Assembly: GCF_050624435.1 (NCBI RefSeq)
Contig: NW_027458555.1
Coordinates: 186,001 to 250,000, forward strand
From: Tenrec ecaudatus
Lineage: Eukaryota > Chordata > Mammalia > Afrosoricida > Tenrecidae
Direction of reading: 5' to 3'
DNA length: 64,000 nucleotides
Of this stretch, positions 47,701 through 57,204 are shown piece by piece (within the stretch, counting starts at the first letter, position 1; every line of letters begins with the position of its first letter). Made by a program: the position numbers and the translations under genes. The notes under the pieces are model-generated. The model did no database searches and was not told the origin of the DNA. It saw only the letters and a list, made by a program, of their open reading frames with translations.

Positions 47701-48534
47701 TTCGTTGGTTTCGAGAAATTTCCTGATTTCGTCTCGGATCTGCACCAGTATGCACTCCTTTTGCAGTAGAGAGTTATTCATCCTCCAATTATTTGCTCTT
47801 ATTTTCTTTCTCTTCCTTTTGTTGATTTCCAGTCTTATGGCACAGTGGTCAGAGAGAGAGGTCTGTATTATTTCAATGTGCTTAAATTTATGTAGATTTG
47901 CCTTATGCCCCAGCATGTGGTCTATCTTCGAATATGTGCCATGAGGACTTGAAAAGAATGTGAAATTTTTTGTATTTGGATGAAAAGCTCTGTAAATATC
48001 TATTAGGTCAAATTGTCTAATTGTGGAGTTTAGCTCTCTAGTCTCCTTGTTGAGTTTCTTACCCTGTGATCTGTCTTTCTCAGTGAGTGGTGTGTTGAAG
48101 TCACCCACTATAATTGTCGAGTCTGTGATTTCTTTCTTAATCTTTTGGAGTGTTTGGTTCACGTATTGAGCTGGTCTCTCATTCGGGGAATATATGTTTA
48201 CAATGCTTAGTGGTTCATTGTCTATCATTCCCTTGAGCATTATATAGTGTCCCTCCTTATCTCTTTTTATGGTTTGCACTTTGAGGTCAATTTTATCCGA
48301 GATAAGGATTGCAACCCCTGCTTTTTTTGTGTTGCTGTTTGCTTGGTAGGTCCTTCTCCAGCCTTTGATTCTCAGCCTATTTTTGTCTGTAGCCTTGAGG
48401 TGTGTCTCCTGTAGGCAGCAAATTGATGGGTTGTGTTTTCTAAGCCATTCTGCAAGTCTCAGTCTTTTAATGCCTGAGTTCAGGCCATTGATATTCAGGG
48501 TTATTATCTCCATGTGCGGACTCTGTGATGCCAT
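44709..48534 (-). pseudogene. L1 ORF2 (endonuclease and reverse transcriptase), disrupted
   Basis: ORF2p nicks target DNA and copies L1 RNA at the nick. The endonuclease half (47170-48534) is complete, with NINGLNS, CLQETHL, VGDFNTPL, YSKIDHML and SDHCAI. The reverse-transcriptase half (46181-47206) has [33 protein letters not shown] and the catalytic FADDMILYM. Loss of one C in a C-rich run near 47214 shifts the frame between the halves. Three stops follow: TAA in place of a tyrosine codon after DLYREN (about 46180), TAA after KTTWYW (about 45863), and TGA in place of an arginine codon after RKCS (about 45242). The C-terminal part keeps a cysteine-rich segment ([18 protein letters not shown]). 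Comparison with the second L1 at 61.4 kb shows that the first stop is private to this copy. Confidence 0.9.
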
Positions 48535-48600
48535 TTTATACTTTTTGTGTTGGGAGTTTTCCTACTTTCCTTTCTCATTAGTGTGTGTTTTGTGTGTGTA

Positions 48601-49680
48601 TCATTCTTGACTTCTTTCCATCTTTAAGCCATTGCTATCTTGGGGTCTGTTTTCTCTTTGTTGTGCTCTGGGTGAAGTTGTTCTATGTGCTGGTGTCTTA
48701 TTTGTGCTTGGTGAGTGTTGTTCTTCTGCCCATACTGAGTCGGCGAGGATCTTTTGTAATGCTGGGTTTGTTGTAACGTATTTTTTGAGTTTTTCCTTGT
48801 CTGGGAAGACTTTTACTTCTCCATAGATCTTGATCGATAATTTGGCTGGGTAGAGTATTCTTGGATTTGCGTTGTTTTCTTTCAATTTTTGGAATATGTT
48901 ACTCCACTCTCTCCTTTTTTTCATAGTTTCTGCTGATAGGTCTGAGCATGTCCTTATGTGGGAACCTTTATATGTGATTGCTTGCTTTTCCCTAGCTGCT
49001 CTCATGATTTTCTCCTTTTCCTCAAAGTTGGATACTTTAACTATTATGTGCCTTGGTGATTTCTTCTTGGGGTCCCGTCGTGCTGGTGTTCTTTCAGCCT
49101 CCTGGATGGTTGCTTGGTTTTCATTCATTAGGCTGGGGAAGTTTTCCTCCAAGAATTCTCTCGCTATTGTTGCAGATGACTTCTTTGTTGTGTCTTCCTC
49201 CGGTAGGCCAATAATTCTAATGTTGTTCCGCTTCATAGCATCAGACATAGCTCTTAGGTTTTCTTCGGCTTCTCTGATGCTCTTATTAGATGTTTGTTCA
49301 CGTTTATTAAAGTCTGCTTGGCTGTCCTCCACGCCACTGATGCGGTTCTCTGATTCCTCCAATCGATTCTCAAGGAACATGATTCTGCTATTGTGTTTCG
49401 TTACCTGCTCCTCAAGCTCCTGTATTTTCCTTTGGTATGTGTCTTTTATATCCTCTATCATTTCATCCTTTTTCTGTAGTGTTTCCCTCATATTCTGCAT
49501 CGCTCCAAGCACCATTCTGAGAGCTTCTTTGTATGGCATCTCAATGTCTGCTTCTTCTATGTATGTTGTTATGTTCAGGACATCTTCTTCCTTTGCCTTT
49601 TGTTTGTCCTGTTTTTTCGTTGAGGTCGTTGGGGGTGATGGCTGTTTGCGTTGAGTTGTTTTTGAGGGACCAGGTGCCAT
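48601..49680 (-). CDS. L1 ORF1 protein, intact frame
   Basis: A 359-residue RNA-binding protein of the L1 ribonucleoprotein, starting MAPGPSKTTQRKQ. The basic N-terminus is followed by a coiled coil from about residue 55 to 150 (heptads around MIEDIKDTYQRKIQELEEQV and IMFLENRLEESENRI). An RRM-like domain follows (RNNIRIIGLPEED, then PRHIIVKVSNFEEKEKIMRA). After that comes the C-terminal domain (IRTCSDLSAETMKKRREW, KIYGEVKVFPDKEKLKKYV). Length is close to that of other mammalian ORF1 proteins (about 340-370). It ends 66 bp before ORF2, as usual. The frame is undamaged although ORF2 is broken. That fits recent insertion. Expression is unknown. Confidence 0.9.
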   Translation of the reverse strand: MAPGPSKTTQRKQPSPPTTSTKKQDKQKAKEEDVLNITTYIEEADIEMPYKEALRMVLGAMQNMRETLQKKDEMIEDIKDTYQRKIQELEEQVTKHNSRIMFLENRLEESENRISGVEDSQADFNKREQTSNKSIREAEENLRAMSDAMKRNNIRIIGLPEEDTTKKSSATIAREFLEENFPSLMNENQATIQEAERTPARRDPKKKSPRHIIVKVSNFEEKEKIMRAAREKQAITYKGSHIRTCSDLSAETMKKRREWSNIFQKLKENNANPRILYPAKLSIKIYGEVKVFPDKEKLKKYVTTNPALQKILADSVWAEEQHSPSTNKTPAHRTTSPRAQQRENRPQDSNGLKMERSQE

Positions 49681-50866
49681 TTTCTAGTCTCTCTCTGGAA
49701 GACTTATAGGAATTCTTCTTCGCTCTGCCTACAGCTGATTTTGCTATGGGATTAACCTACCACTTTATCTTCCTGTGGCTTCCCTATTAGGGGAGTGCCC
49801 CAGATGGCAGATCGACTGCCTGCACCAGTGTTGCAGAGGCTGGGCTGAAGTTCCCGCTATTGGTTTGAATATTGATAAGTGTTGGCTGAGCTGCCTTATG
49901 TCCCCAGGTACACAGGCAGGAACTCCCTGGTGAGAAGTCTGAGGAGTATCCCCTGGAGAGCAAGCAGGCCTTACCCTAGCCTTGAGCTATCTATGCAGGG
50001 TGGAGCTCACCTAGCTGGGTGTGGCCCAGGAGCAAATGCCCTAGGGCAATGGGAGTGCCCCGTAAGTCCGCAATGGCGTGTGAGAGAGCAGGGCAGGAAC
50101 AAGGGGTTGAGAAAAATCAAAAAGTGAGACTAGACTGTGCAGGGGTACAGGGAAGCGAGGGAAGCAAAAGAAACTATGTAGCTGAGTCCCACTCCCTGCC
50201 TGTGGATCTACAAGGGCTTACTCCCTGCCCCAAGCCCCAGCGGTAGTTCGCAGCTGAGCCCCAAGAAGGGTCGCAAGAAAACTGCTGAGCCGCCCCCAGA
50301 GAGCAGAGAGGGGGGACAGAGAGCAGAGATGTTAACAGACGCCGCCGTGTAGCTGAAGCTTGATCCCTGCCTATGAAGCTGTGGGGGTTTGGGTTTATTC
50401 CCTGTTCAGACCACGCGGCGCGGCTGCGGCTGTGGCTGTGCCTTGAAAAAGCCCCTGCGCAGCCCTCCAAGGCTGTGTGGGAATATAAAGCAGAGACGCA
50501 AACAGAAGCAACAATGTAGATGAACCCCGATCCCTGCCAGTGGAGCCGCAAGAGTCCTGTTCCTGCCCTGAGGCAGATAGGGAAAAACTGTGGCTGTGCT
50601 GAGACCAAGCCCTGCTACAGGCTCCAAATGGTCCCGGCTTGGGCAGATCCGGCAACTGGACTAGGGTCGAGCCCCAGCCGGCTTCCACTGAGGTAAGCCA
50701 AAAGACCCCAGCCCCTCAAAACCCCGTGAATCTGTGCCTACTTATCTTTATGATGCACCTCCTGCGATCCAGTGGCATTGAATTTCACTCTGAGCAACTC
50801 TCCTGGGCTGGATTCTGCGGAGTCCCTCTGGTGTGTGTCACTCCGTCGCCATCTTCCCGGAAGTCC
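49681..50866 (-). promoter_or_regulatory. L1 5' UTR with monomer-like repeats
   Basis: The 1186-bp, CpG-containing leader holds three related blocks of about 170 bp (about 50178-50348, 50349-50514 and 50515-50630 on the plus strand). Each begins TGTAGCTGA/TGTAGATGA and soon reads TCCCTGCC. Tandem promoter monomers are known in mouse L1s, so this may be a comparable promoter design. The repeats are diverged. No TATA box is expected. Confidence 0.65.
50847..50855 (-). promoter_or_regulatory. YY1-type site at the L1 5' end
   Basis: AAGATGGCG on the L1 sense strand starts about 12 bases from the inferred 5' end. The YY1 site in human L1 lies at almost the same distance and directs correct transcription start. 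Confidence 0.75.
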
Positions 50867-50925
50867 GAGTTCCAATTTAATAAAAGAAAGTATTCATGCA
50901 TTGAGGGAGTGTTTGAGTAGAGGCC
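50867..50925 (-). mobile_element. Outer L1 3'-UTR copy, right part
   Basis: It begins GAGTTCCAATTTAATAAAAG and continues the outer L1 tail across the full-length L1 insertion. It matches 43268-43328 of the inner L1 almost exactly. It ends at the outer target-site duplication. Confidence 0.85.
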
Positions 50926-50939
50926 GCAGATATTATGTT
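50926..50939 (+). repeat. Outer target-site duplication, right copy
   Basis: GCAGATATTATGTT, matching 40669-40682 with one difference. Confidence 0.85.
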
Positions 50940-51307
50940 TTAATTAAAATTTTCAACTTTGGTTAGTCCTTTTAAAGTATCTTAAATATATATGTTGCAA
51001 ACTAATTGAATTTATTTATAGAATAATATCAGACTTATGACAATATAGATAATATTCCTTAGATTTGTTTTTCTAATCAACTTCACATAACACAAGCCCC
51101 TTGAATGTTCAACGTTAGTGTTTGAGTAGTTGATTTTGTCACATCTCCCCTACGAGATGAGTGAAATTATAGGAGATGTGTGTAAGTGGATACGTCTGTA
51201 CCAGTATAACCAGCTGTGAGCTCACTTGGTGAGATACTCCCACAATTAGCCATCAGGATTCCAGAATGCACTTGAGATGCACAGCTCAGCTATCACTACC
51301 TGTGATG
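50940..51307. other. Intergenic DNA upstream of the V7/V1-like relic
   Basis: AT-rich, no gene recognised. Confidence 0.4.
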
Positions 51308-51315
51308 CTCTAGAA

Positions 51316-51462
51316 CAGCGGTTCTCAACCTGTGGGCCACGACCGCTTTGGGGATCAAAAAACCCTTTCACAGGGGTCACCCGATTCATAAAAGTAGCAA
51401 AATTACAGTTATGAAGTAGCAATGAAAAATAACTTTGGAGGTCACTACAACACGAAGAACTG
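51316..51462 (+). mobile_element. SPIN-like hAT copy with lost right end
   Basis: It starts with the family terminus CAGCGGTTCTCAACCTGTGG and shows the internal stretch CCCTTTCACAGGGGTCAC and the GGTCACTACAACACGAAGAA part. The usual right terminal repeat is missing. CTCTAGAA (51308-51315) and CTCTCGAG (51463-51470) match at six of eight positions. They may be the target-site duplication, which would mean the element was already shortened when it inserted. Confidence 0.75.
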
Positions 51463-51659
51463 CTCTCGAGTTATTGAAGCTTCCGATTATTTAGACATGA
51501 TATAGACCAGAAATACATTCATGAATGTGAAATATATACACATACAAGTGTTCTATAGAGTTGAAGGGTGAATCCATCTCTGCTGTCACAGCATCAAGCA
51601 AGGATATTGTCATATAGGTTGCATCTAAACCACTGACAACAAAGTGAACTCATGAAGGG

Positions 51660-52060
51660 GTGACTGTGGAGCTTCATTTCCTATTGACAGTATCCCTGGG
51701 TAAGACAGCACATGGGATGGAGAGAACACTGTGGCAGCTCCAGAGCCCTCACCTTCTGATTTATGTCCTCACAGGTGTGCATGCCCAGATGCAGTTAGTG
51801 CAGTCTATCACCAACGTGAAAAACCTTGGAGATTGGTGACGGTGTCCTGCAGGACCTCTGGAAACACTTTCACCAGCTACAGTATAAATAGGGTTTGACA
51901 AGCACCAGGAAAAGGCTTCTGTGGATGGGCTGGATCAACACCCACGCTGGGAAATCAGCCTATGTCCAGGGATTCACACAGGGCTATGCCTTCTCCTTGG
52001 ATGCCTCAGTCAGCACAATGACTCTACAGATTGTCAGCCAGAAGTCTGAGACACACGCTG
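51660..52060 (+). pseudogene. IGHV7/IGHV1-like pseudogene
   Basis: A heavy-chain V segment of the V1/V7 group. A leader-like exon (51660-51699, GTG where ATG is expected) ends at a GTAAGA donor. The V exon starts after TTTATGTCCTCACAG at 51775. Readable parts are QMQLVQS, TVSCRTSGNTFTSYSIN, WMGWINTHAGKSAYVQGFT and FSLDASVSTMTLQI. Several lesions exist: altered FR1, TGA at the start of FR2 (51898 region), a one-base deletion in FR2 (AAAGGCTTCTGTGG), and a 3' deletion removing the YYCAR end together with the heptamer. The 3' flank is still recognisable (GAAACCCACATCC). Intact relatives form the antigen-binding heavy-chain domain after V(D)J recombination. This one can neither recombine nor be translated. 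Confidence 0.8.
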
Positions 52061-52305
52061 TGAAACCCACATCCCGAGAGTGGCAGGAAACCTGGGGGAA
52101 TGGCAGCTGTGCTCACTATGGCAGGGACTCTGAATATTTCTCTGAATCCTTTATTTACTAGGTATGCCCTTCGAGATGAAATACAAAGAAAATTACTTCC
52201 TGAAATTAGCATAACTTTCCTGTGAAATGAGGAGGAGGATAAACAATACCTTGGTATGCAGCCTTTGTTCAGCTCTCTGTGTAAATACTGCCATTGCAGC
52301 ACTAG

Positions 52306-52620
52306 GAACAATGCAGACTCTATGAAGGGTTGATTCAACATCTCCAGAGACAATGACAAGAACACAGTTTATCTGTAAATGGAAGGTTAGAAAATGGAAG
52401 ACAAGACCCTCTGTTACTCTGTGATAACATGAGAGGAAGTCAGTGTGATCCCAGACACCAACTCCCTGCTCGGAGAGAGCTGGGCAGCAGGGGACGCTCA
52501 GGACCCACACATCACAGGACACACTCAGGGACAGGTGCACAGGGACAGCTTCAGGGCTGGTTTCCTGTTGTGGTCTGGGGATGCTTCTCCATCTCACGTT
52601 TCCCCCAAGGGTTTTCTCTA
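52306..52620 (+). pseudogene. IGHV3-like FR3 relic with 3' flank
   Basis: GCAGACTCTATGAAGGGTTG followed by ATTCAACATCTCCAGAGACA and ATGACAAGAACACAG is the CDR2/FR3 part of a V3-type segment. It reads ADSMKG-stop-FNISRDNDKNTVYL-stop, then EDKTLCYSV where EDTAVYYC is expected. The second cysteine is therefore lost and there are at least three stops. No heptamer remains before GAGAGGAAGTCAGTGTGATC. The following 180 bp is V3 3' flank, shared with the 35.3-kb relic. FR1 to FR2 are absent upstream. Confidence 0.75.
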
Positions 52621-52719
52621 TTTTTATGACACAGGAATGCAATGTTAATGTACAAGAAATATGTAAAATCAGACCTATTGCATGTAGGATGTATAACAAT
52701 GGAATTGAAATCTCAATTT

Positions 52720-53560
52720 AAAAAGTGGGAGGAAGGAGCAAATAAAAAAGACAATTTTTATTTATTAGGGTTATACCTTACTTATTGGTATGCTAAACTT
52801 GGCAGCAATTGCATTCTTCAAGTAAAGCTTGATAATAGTTGTATTGATTGGATTTCCTTGAAGGCATATAATCCTATCACAGACATTATTGTATTTCATG
52901 ATGGGTTTAGCAAGATCCTTTCTGACAATGACTGCCATGCCGTTCTCTTGACTGTGCTTTTCCCAACATAGTAAATCCTATGTTTTTCTGTTCAAATTGG
53001 TCAATACCAGTCAGTCGATTTATGCTCACTAATGCCTAGGTTACCAATCAATATTCTTGCACCCCATTTAATTTTTGACCACTTCCAATTTCCCTGAATT
53101 CGTAGTATGCTCTTTACAAGTTCTGGTATTAGAAGGCTTTTGTAGCTGTTTCGCTTTACCTCACTTAAGTCATGCCCCATCAGCAAAGGAAGATCCTGAC
53201 GGCTCCACTCCCAAATCACGTCATGATGGCCTACTCCCCTCCAAGAAATCGGCCTCTCTTCAGTCACATTTCGAGTGCCCTCGAACCTGAGGGGCCCATC
53301 CTCTGGCAGTAGCTTCAACAATTTCCTACTTCCTTGGCTTAAGCTTTTAATATTCGACAATACTTCAAAGTTATGCATAAGGTTTTAGCAGCATCTTCCT
53401 CTTAAGAGGGCAGAGGGGTCCTTCTGCATTGTCTGTTCTTAGTCTGGAAGCTTTGCTGAAATCTGCTCCCTTTGGGTGACCCTGCTGGCATTAGATATAA
53501 CACTGATATATCTTCCAGCACCTCAACAAAAAGAGCCATGACAGTATCATGAACTAACAG
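52720..53560. mobile_element. RTE-type retrotransposon fragment
   Basis: Long stretches such as CATGCCCCATCAGCAAAGGAAG, TCGAGTGCCCTCGAACCTGA and TCTGGCAGTAGCTTCAACAA resemble an RTE element common in afrotherian genomes. The last part (TTAGTCTGGAAGCTTTGCTG, GGGTGACCCTGCTGGCATT) also fits. The fragment is diverged and contains no long open frame of its own. Orientation was not settled. Confidence 0.6.
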
Positions 53561-54045
53561 ACAGATGGTGAGAATATAACAGCATTTCTTTACTATATAT
53601 CAAGCAAGTTCTGGATCATATTTTAAATGCAATAAATAAATAACAGCATAGTGCAACCAAATAGTGGAATATTTCAGTTCAACATTCTCTATTATGAACT
53701 TAACATTGAAATAGAAATCTATAAGGACATCAAGAATCAAATAAGTAAACAAATAAACAAGTCTAGCAAACTAAAATTAATAACCAATATATAGCATACT
53801 CCACCAAGAACCAAACATATTTGCTCCCATTAAGCTGGGGTTTATTTCAGAAATAAAGTTAAGCATGAAATTGGTGGAAATATAAACAGAACTATAAATA
53901 GACAGACAGATAGATAGATATAGATGACAGATACAAGATATCGACAGTATTGACAGAAAGTAGATGGTAGCTAAATCGATAGTTGAGTAGATTTGTAAAC
54001 CAATTAATAGATATTCAGCAGATATAGGAAAATATATAGATGGAT

Positions 54046-54078
<33 letters not shown>

Positions 54079-56205
54079 CCTTGTTCAACAGACTCCATTG
54101 TCATTGTGTATTCAGGTTCAGGGTTTGGGCTAAGTCCATGCAGATGGTGTTTAGACAACACTCTTGTCTATCCTGAGATAAATTGGAGACTAATTGCACA
54201 AACCACAACATGAGGTGTTCCATCAGGAGTAAGCTGTTGTACATGGATGCTATAAAACAATGACTCACTCGTCGAGATTATCTCAAGTAACTGGGTCCTC
54301 ACAAAAGAAATATACCACTTATTTGATGCATGCATGGATGGCGATACAAGTAGGTCAGGGAAGCTATGTGAGACCAGATTGTAAGCACCACGAAGGGAAG
54401 CTTGGGATGTATGGCACAGGGTCTCAGGCCAAATAGGGACATGACCCTCATTCAAGACTCAGTGCATGGGGAGGAAGATACAGATTTTCTAGCCGAATTT
54501 GGGGGCCTTCCCTACCCCATTTTCCCCTGTGTCATGGTTTTTAGTCCTCGTCCTGCTTCTGAGAACCAAGATTTAGATGTTTTTAGCATAACTGTCAACC
54601 CCAGAGAACAGAGGGAGGAGAATGAAGCATGGAAGTAGGACATCTTCTCTGGGTCCTGGCTTGTGTCTTGGGATACCACAAGTGGACACACCACAATCCA
54701 AGGTGCTCTCTGCCCACCAGAGGAGACCTGAAGGGAAAGTGTTCTAATGTTATTTTCTCTTTACTTTTCCTTGTGAATTGCATGAAGGTATACTGAGGAG
54801 ATTAGTGTTCATTCAACAATTCATACACTTTTGTTTCATTTCATTGTCTACAATACACACAAACTCCTGTTACAATTACCTTTTCTTGTCAAACATTCTG
54901 AATTTTCCCTGGATAAGTGATGCCCTTTTAAACTCAGAAGTTTGATTATTCTAAGGTAATTGTATCTCCCCAGGACAATTGCTCCCTTGTAGGCTTGCCG
55001 ATTATTTGACTGGAAGTTTTTCCGAGGCTGTGAGTTTGGTCCCAAACCTGAAGGGATGCTGACAGCCATAGTCTCAGGACTTCCACAAGTCTACCCAACC
55101 AGGAAGCCTAGTCTTTGTATTTTTATTTTCTTTGTGTGTGTGTGCGTTGTTTCACTTATTATCCCACTCCTCCCAAGAACTTCTAATGCTATCTTTTCCA
55201 AACAAGTGGGTACTGATAGCAAGGCACCATCTATTGCTTCTGGTCTTAGAGTTCAGGATACTCATGTCCATGATTCATTACAGCATTGGACTAATAATGG
55301 TTTCCATGTGTCTTCAGTGATCATCACTCTGGAAAGGGAGAGACAATTAGCTACACTTCATGTGGTTTAAAGTCTCTAATCACTACCCTCAAAACCCAGA
55401 TGTAGAACATTGTCTTTATGGGCTGTTATGTCAACGGTTCTTGGTGTTCCCTGAGCCCCAAGGCCTCCTTAGAGAGAGAAAAGTTAACCTACTGATTGTT
55501 CCCTTTCGTTCAGATCAGAGCAGATCAGAGAAATATTTAGGACAGATTATGAAACTGATGAAGATGAAATATTCTCCATGTTGTACTTTTAACTTCTCTT
55601 CTGAACTAGCTCCACTGTCAGAGAGATGGTGACAAGGGCCAGGTTGACCATGAGTATTCAGAGTGACACACTCATCTTTGGCTTTAATCTGCACAGATTT
55701 GTCTGACACTCTGAGTAAAGCTGACATTCCCTGAAATTTGTCTCCTCTCCTCAGGAAGCAGGAAGCACAGGGGAGACTGGGCACTGGGAGACACCTGAGA
55801 GGTCTATTCAGAAGGGGCCATTCAGGCTATCAGATTTTCCAAAGTCTTCACTAAGAATACAGGGTCACTTTTTATGCTGGACATCATTCCCCACAGACAG
55901 TAAGGAGGGACCATCTGTGAGGCCCCAGGCTCCTTGGGCTGCAGATTCACACTGGGTTTAAAACCACTCCTCCCCGGTGTAGATTGAGAGATGCTCTGAG
56001 TGGAGAGCCACCGTTCAAAACTCTCCATGCGTGAGGTGCTAGTGCCAGTGTTCTCTCTCTCTCTCTGTATACATGTGTGTGTTGTGGGATGTTATTAGGA
56101 TCCAGTTCTTCCCTCCCTGCGGTCCCAAGACCCGCACCTCCCCCTGCCTTGGGTTTCCAGGGTTGTGAGGCTGGAGGAGTCTGACATGGAGGGCAGGACA
56201 GAAAT
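53561..56205. other. Intergenic DNA between the V3-like and V5-like relics
   Basis: It contains a GACA/GATA microsatellite (53905-53945) and a GA repeat (54045-54073). No V segment, gene or classified repeat was recognised in the remainder. Confidence 0.4.
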
Positions 56206-56213
56206 ATGCAAAG
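56206..56213 (+). promoter_or_regulatory. Octamer-like element of the V5-like segment
   Basis: ATGCAAAG matches the immunoglobulin octamer ATGCAAAT at seven of eight positions and lies about 104 bp upstream of the leader ATG. That is a normal distance for an IGHV promoter bound by POU2F1/POU2F2 with POU2AF1. Confidence 0.55.
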
Positions 56214-56316
56214 TGGAAGACATCCATTTTAGACCCACAGGCTACCTCCACAGGGGAAGCTCCCTCATCACCCAGCTGGTGACCTTAGTGTGATTGCTTT
56301 CCATCCTCCTTGCAAG

Positions 56317-56391
56317 ATGGGTTCTGCCACCCTACCTCTCCTCATTGCTCTTTTCCCAGGTCAGGATTGCCACAGGGTTCGAGATGAATAG

Positions 56392-56438
<47 letters not shown>

Positions 56439-56768
56439 GAGGAAATCTCTGAATCCTATCTCCACACGTGTGTGGGCTCAGGTGCAGCTGGTGCAGTCTG
56501 AAGTGAAGAGACCTGGGGAGTCTTTGTGGATCTCCTGTAAGACATCTGGATGCAGCTTTACTGGAAGCTGGATCGGCTGGATTAGGCAGACACCTGCAAA
56601 GGGCTTGGAATGGATAGGAATTCTTGACCCTAGTGAGGCTGACACCAGGTCCAACCCATCCTTCCAAGGAAAAGTCACCATCTCCACAGACAACTCCATC
56701 AGCACCATGTCCCTGCAGTGAAGCAGCCTTAAGGACACAGACATGGCCATGTATTGCTGTGCAAGAAA
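56317..56768 (+). pseudogene. IGHV5-like pseudogene, nearly intact
   Basis: The leader exon 56317-56359 encodes MGSATLPLLIALFPG, with the last codon split, and ends at donor GTCAGG. The V exon begins at 56468, in phase. Its acceptor reads CCACAC in place of CCACAG, and a long GT repeat (56393-56437) occupies the tract before it. The V exon reads [65 protein letters not shown] and DTDMAMYCCAR. These match V5 segments, with a six-base deletion in FR1 (SEV for SGAEV). The canonical first cysteine, tryptophan and second cysteine are kept. TGA at 56719-56721 replaces the tryptophan codon before SSL. Length is normal. The damaged acceptor and the stop each disable it. Confidence 0.88.
56393..56437. 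repeat. (GT)n microsatellite in the V5-like leader intron
   Basis: An uninterrupted GT tract of about 45 bp replaces much of the pyrimidine-rich sequence expected before the V-exon acceptor. Confidence 0.9.
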
Positions 56769-56807
56769 CACAGTGAGAGAAACTCCTTCCTGAAAGGGGC
56801 AGAAACC
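56769..56807 (+). other. V(D)J recombination signal, 23-bp spacer
   Basis: The heptamer CACAGTG (56769-56775) is perfect and directly abuts the last V codon. The spacer is exactly 23 bp. The nonamer GCAGAAACC (56799-56807) keeps the important AAACC core. RAG1/RAG2 could plausibly still use it even though the V exon is broken. Confidence 0.88.
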
Positions 56808-57204
56808 CTCAGCCCGATGCAGCTGCAGAGCAGGAGTCTCAGAGGCATCTGTCAATCCAGCACCAGAGGACACAATGTCTGCTGTGTCCTAGAGAGTGAG
56901 AACAAGAACACAGGCCACTGACACGACAGGGAAATATCTCCCCATGTGGGGGCAGTGATGCCTCTTACTGGATCGGGGTTCTCTGGAGTGGCTCACTCTG
57001 TGGCTTCTGAATAACCACACGACTATAGAGCAGATGAGGTCAGGTTTCTTCACGATATTTTCAGAGTTCAGCCCTTGCTGCCGTTGAGGAATGAGCAGGT
57101 GCATTGCTGTAATAGGAAAGAAATTCCTAACCTCAAATTTCCTGGCCTCTTTTCTCACCAAGGCCATTCCAATTATTACTAGAACTTCTTCCTGACAAGT
57201 AACT

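Larger units (their letters stand above)
42044..50866 (-). mobile_element. Full-length L1 retrotransposon (8.8 kb)
   Basis: Read on the minus strand it has, in order, a 5' end with a YY1-type motif, a 1.19-kb 5' UTR, intact ORF1, a 66-bp gap, broken ORF2, and a 3' UTR of about 2.67 kb. It is flanked by GAGTTCCAATTT duplications and inserted into an older L1 tail. The length exceeds the usual 6-7 kb of mammalian L1s because of the 3' UTR. ORF1 is open, but ORF2 has a frameshift and three stop codons, so it is no longer autonomous. Confidence 0.9.

Noticed and set aside
48872-49654. 260-codon plus-strand open frame
   Set aside because: It is the exact antisense of L1 ORF1 and has no independent support.
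43270-50925. A 58-bp target-site duplication around the large L1
   Set aside because: The long match is shared L1 3'-UTR sequence in the inner and outer elements. The real duplications are 12 and 14 bp.
52193-52699. 168-codon minus-strand open frame
   Set aside because: It lies antisense to the V3-like relic and its flank, with no recognisable domain.
53001-53378. 125-codon minus-strand open frame
   Set aside because: It falls within an RTE-like fragment and shows no recognised RTE protein motif.
55822-56028. 68-codon minus-strand frame upstream of the V5-like segment
   Set aside because: GC-rich but without any recognised family. It is more likely V 5' flank than a gene.
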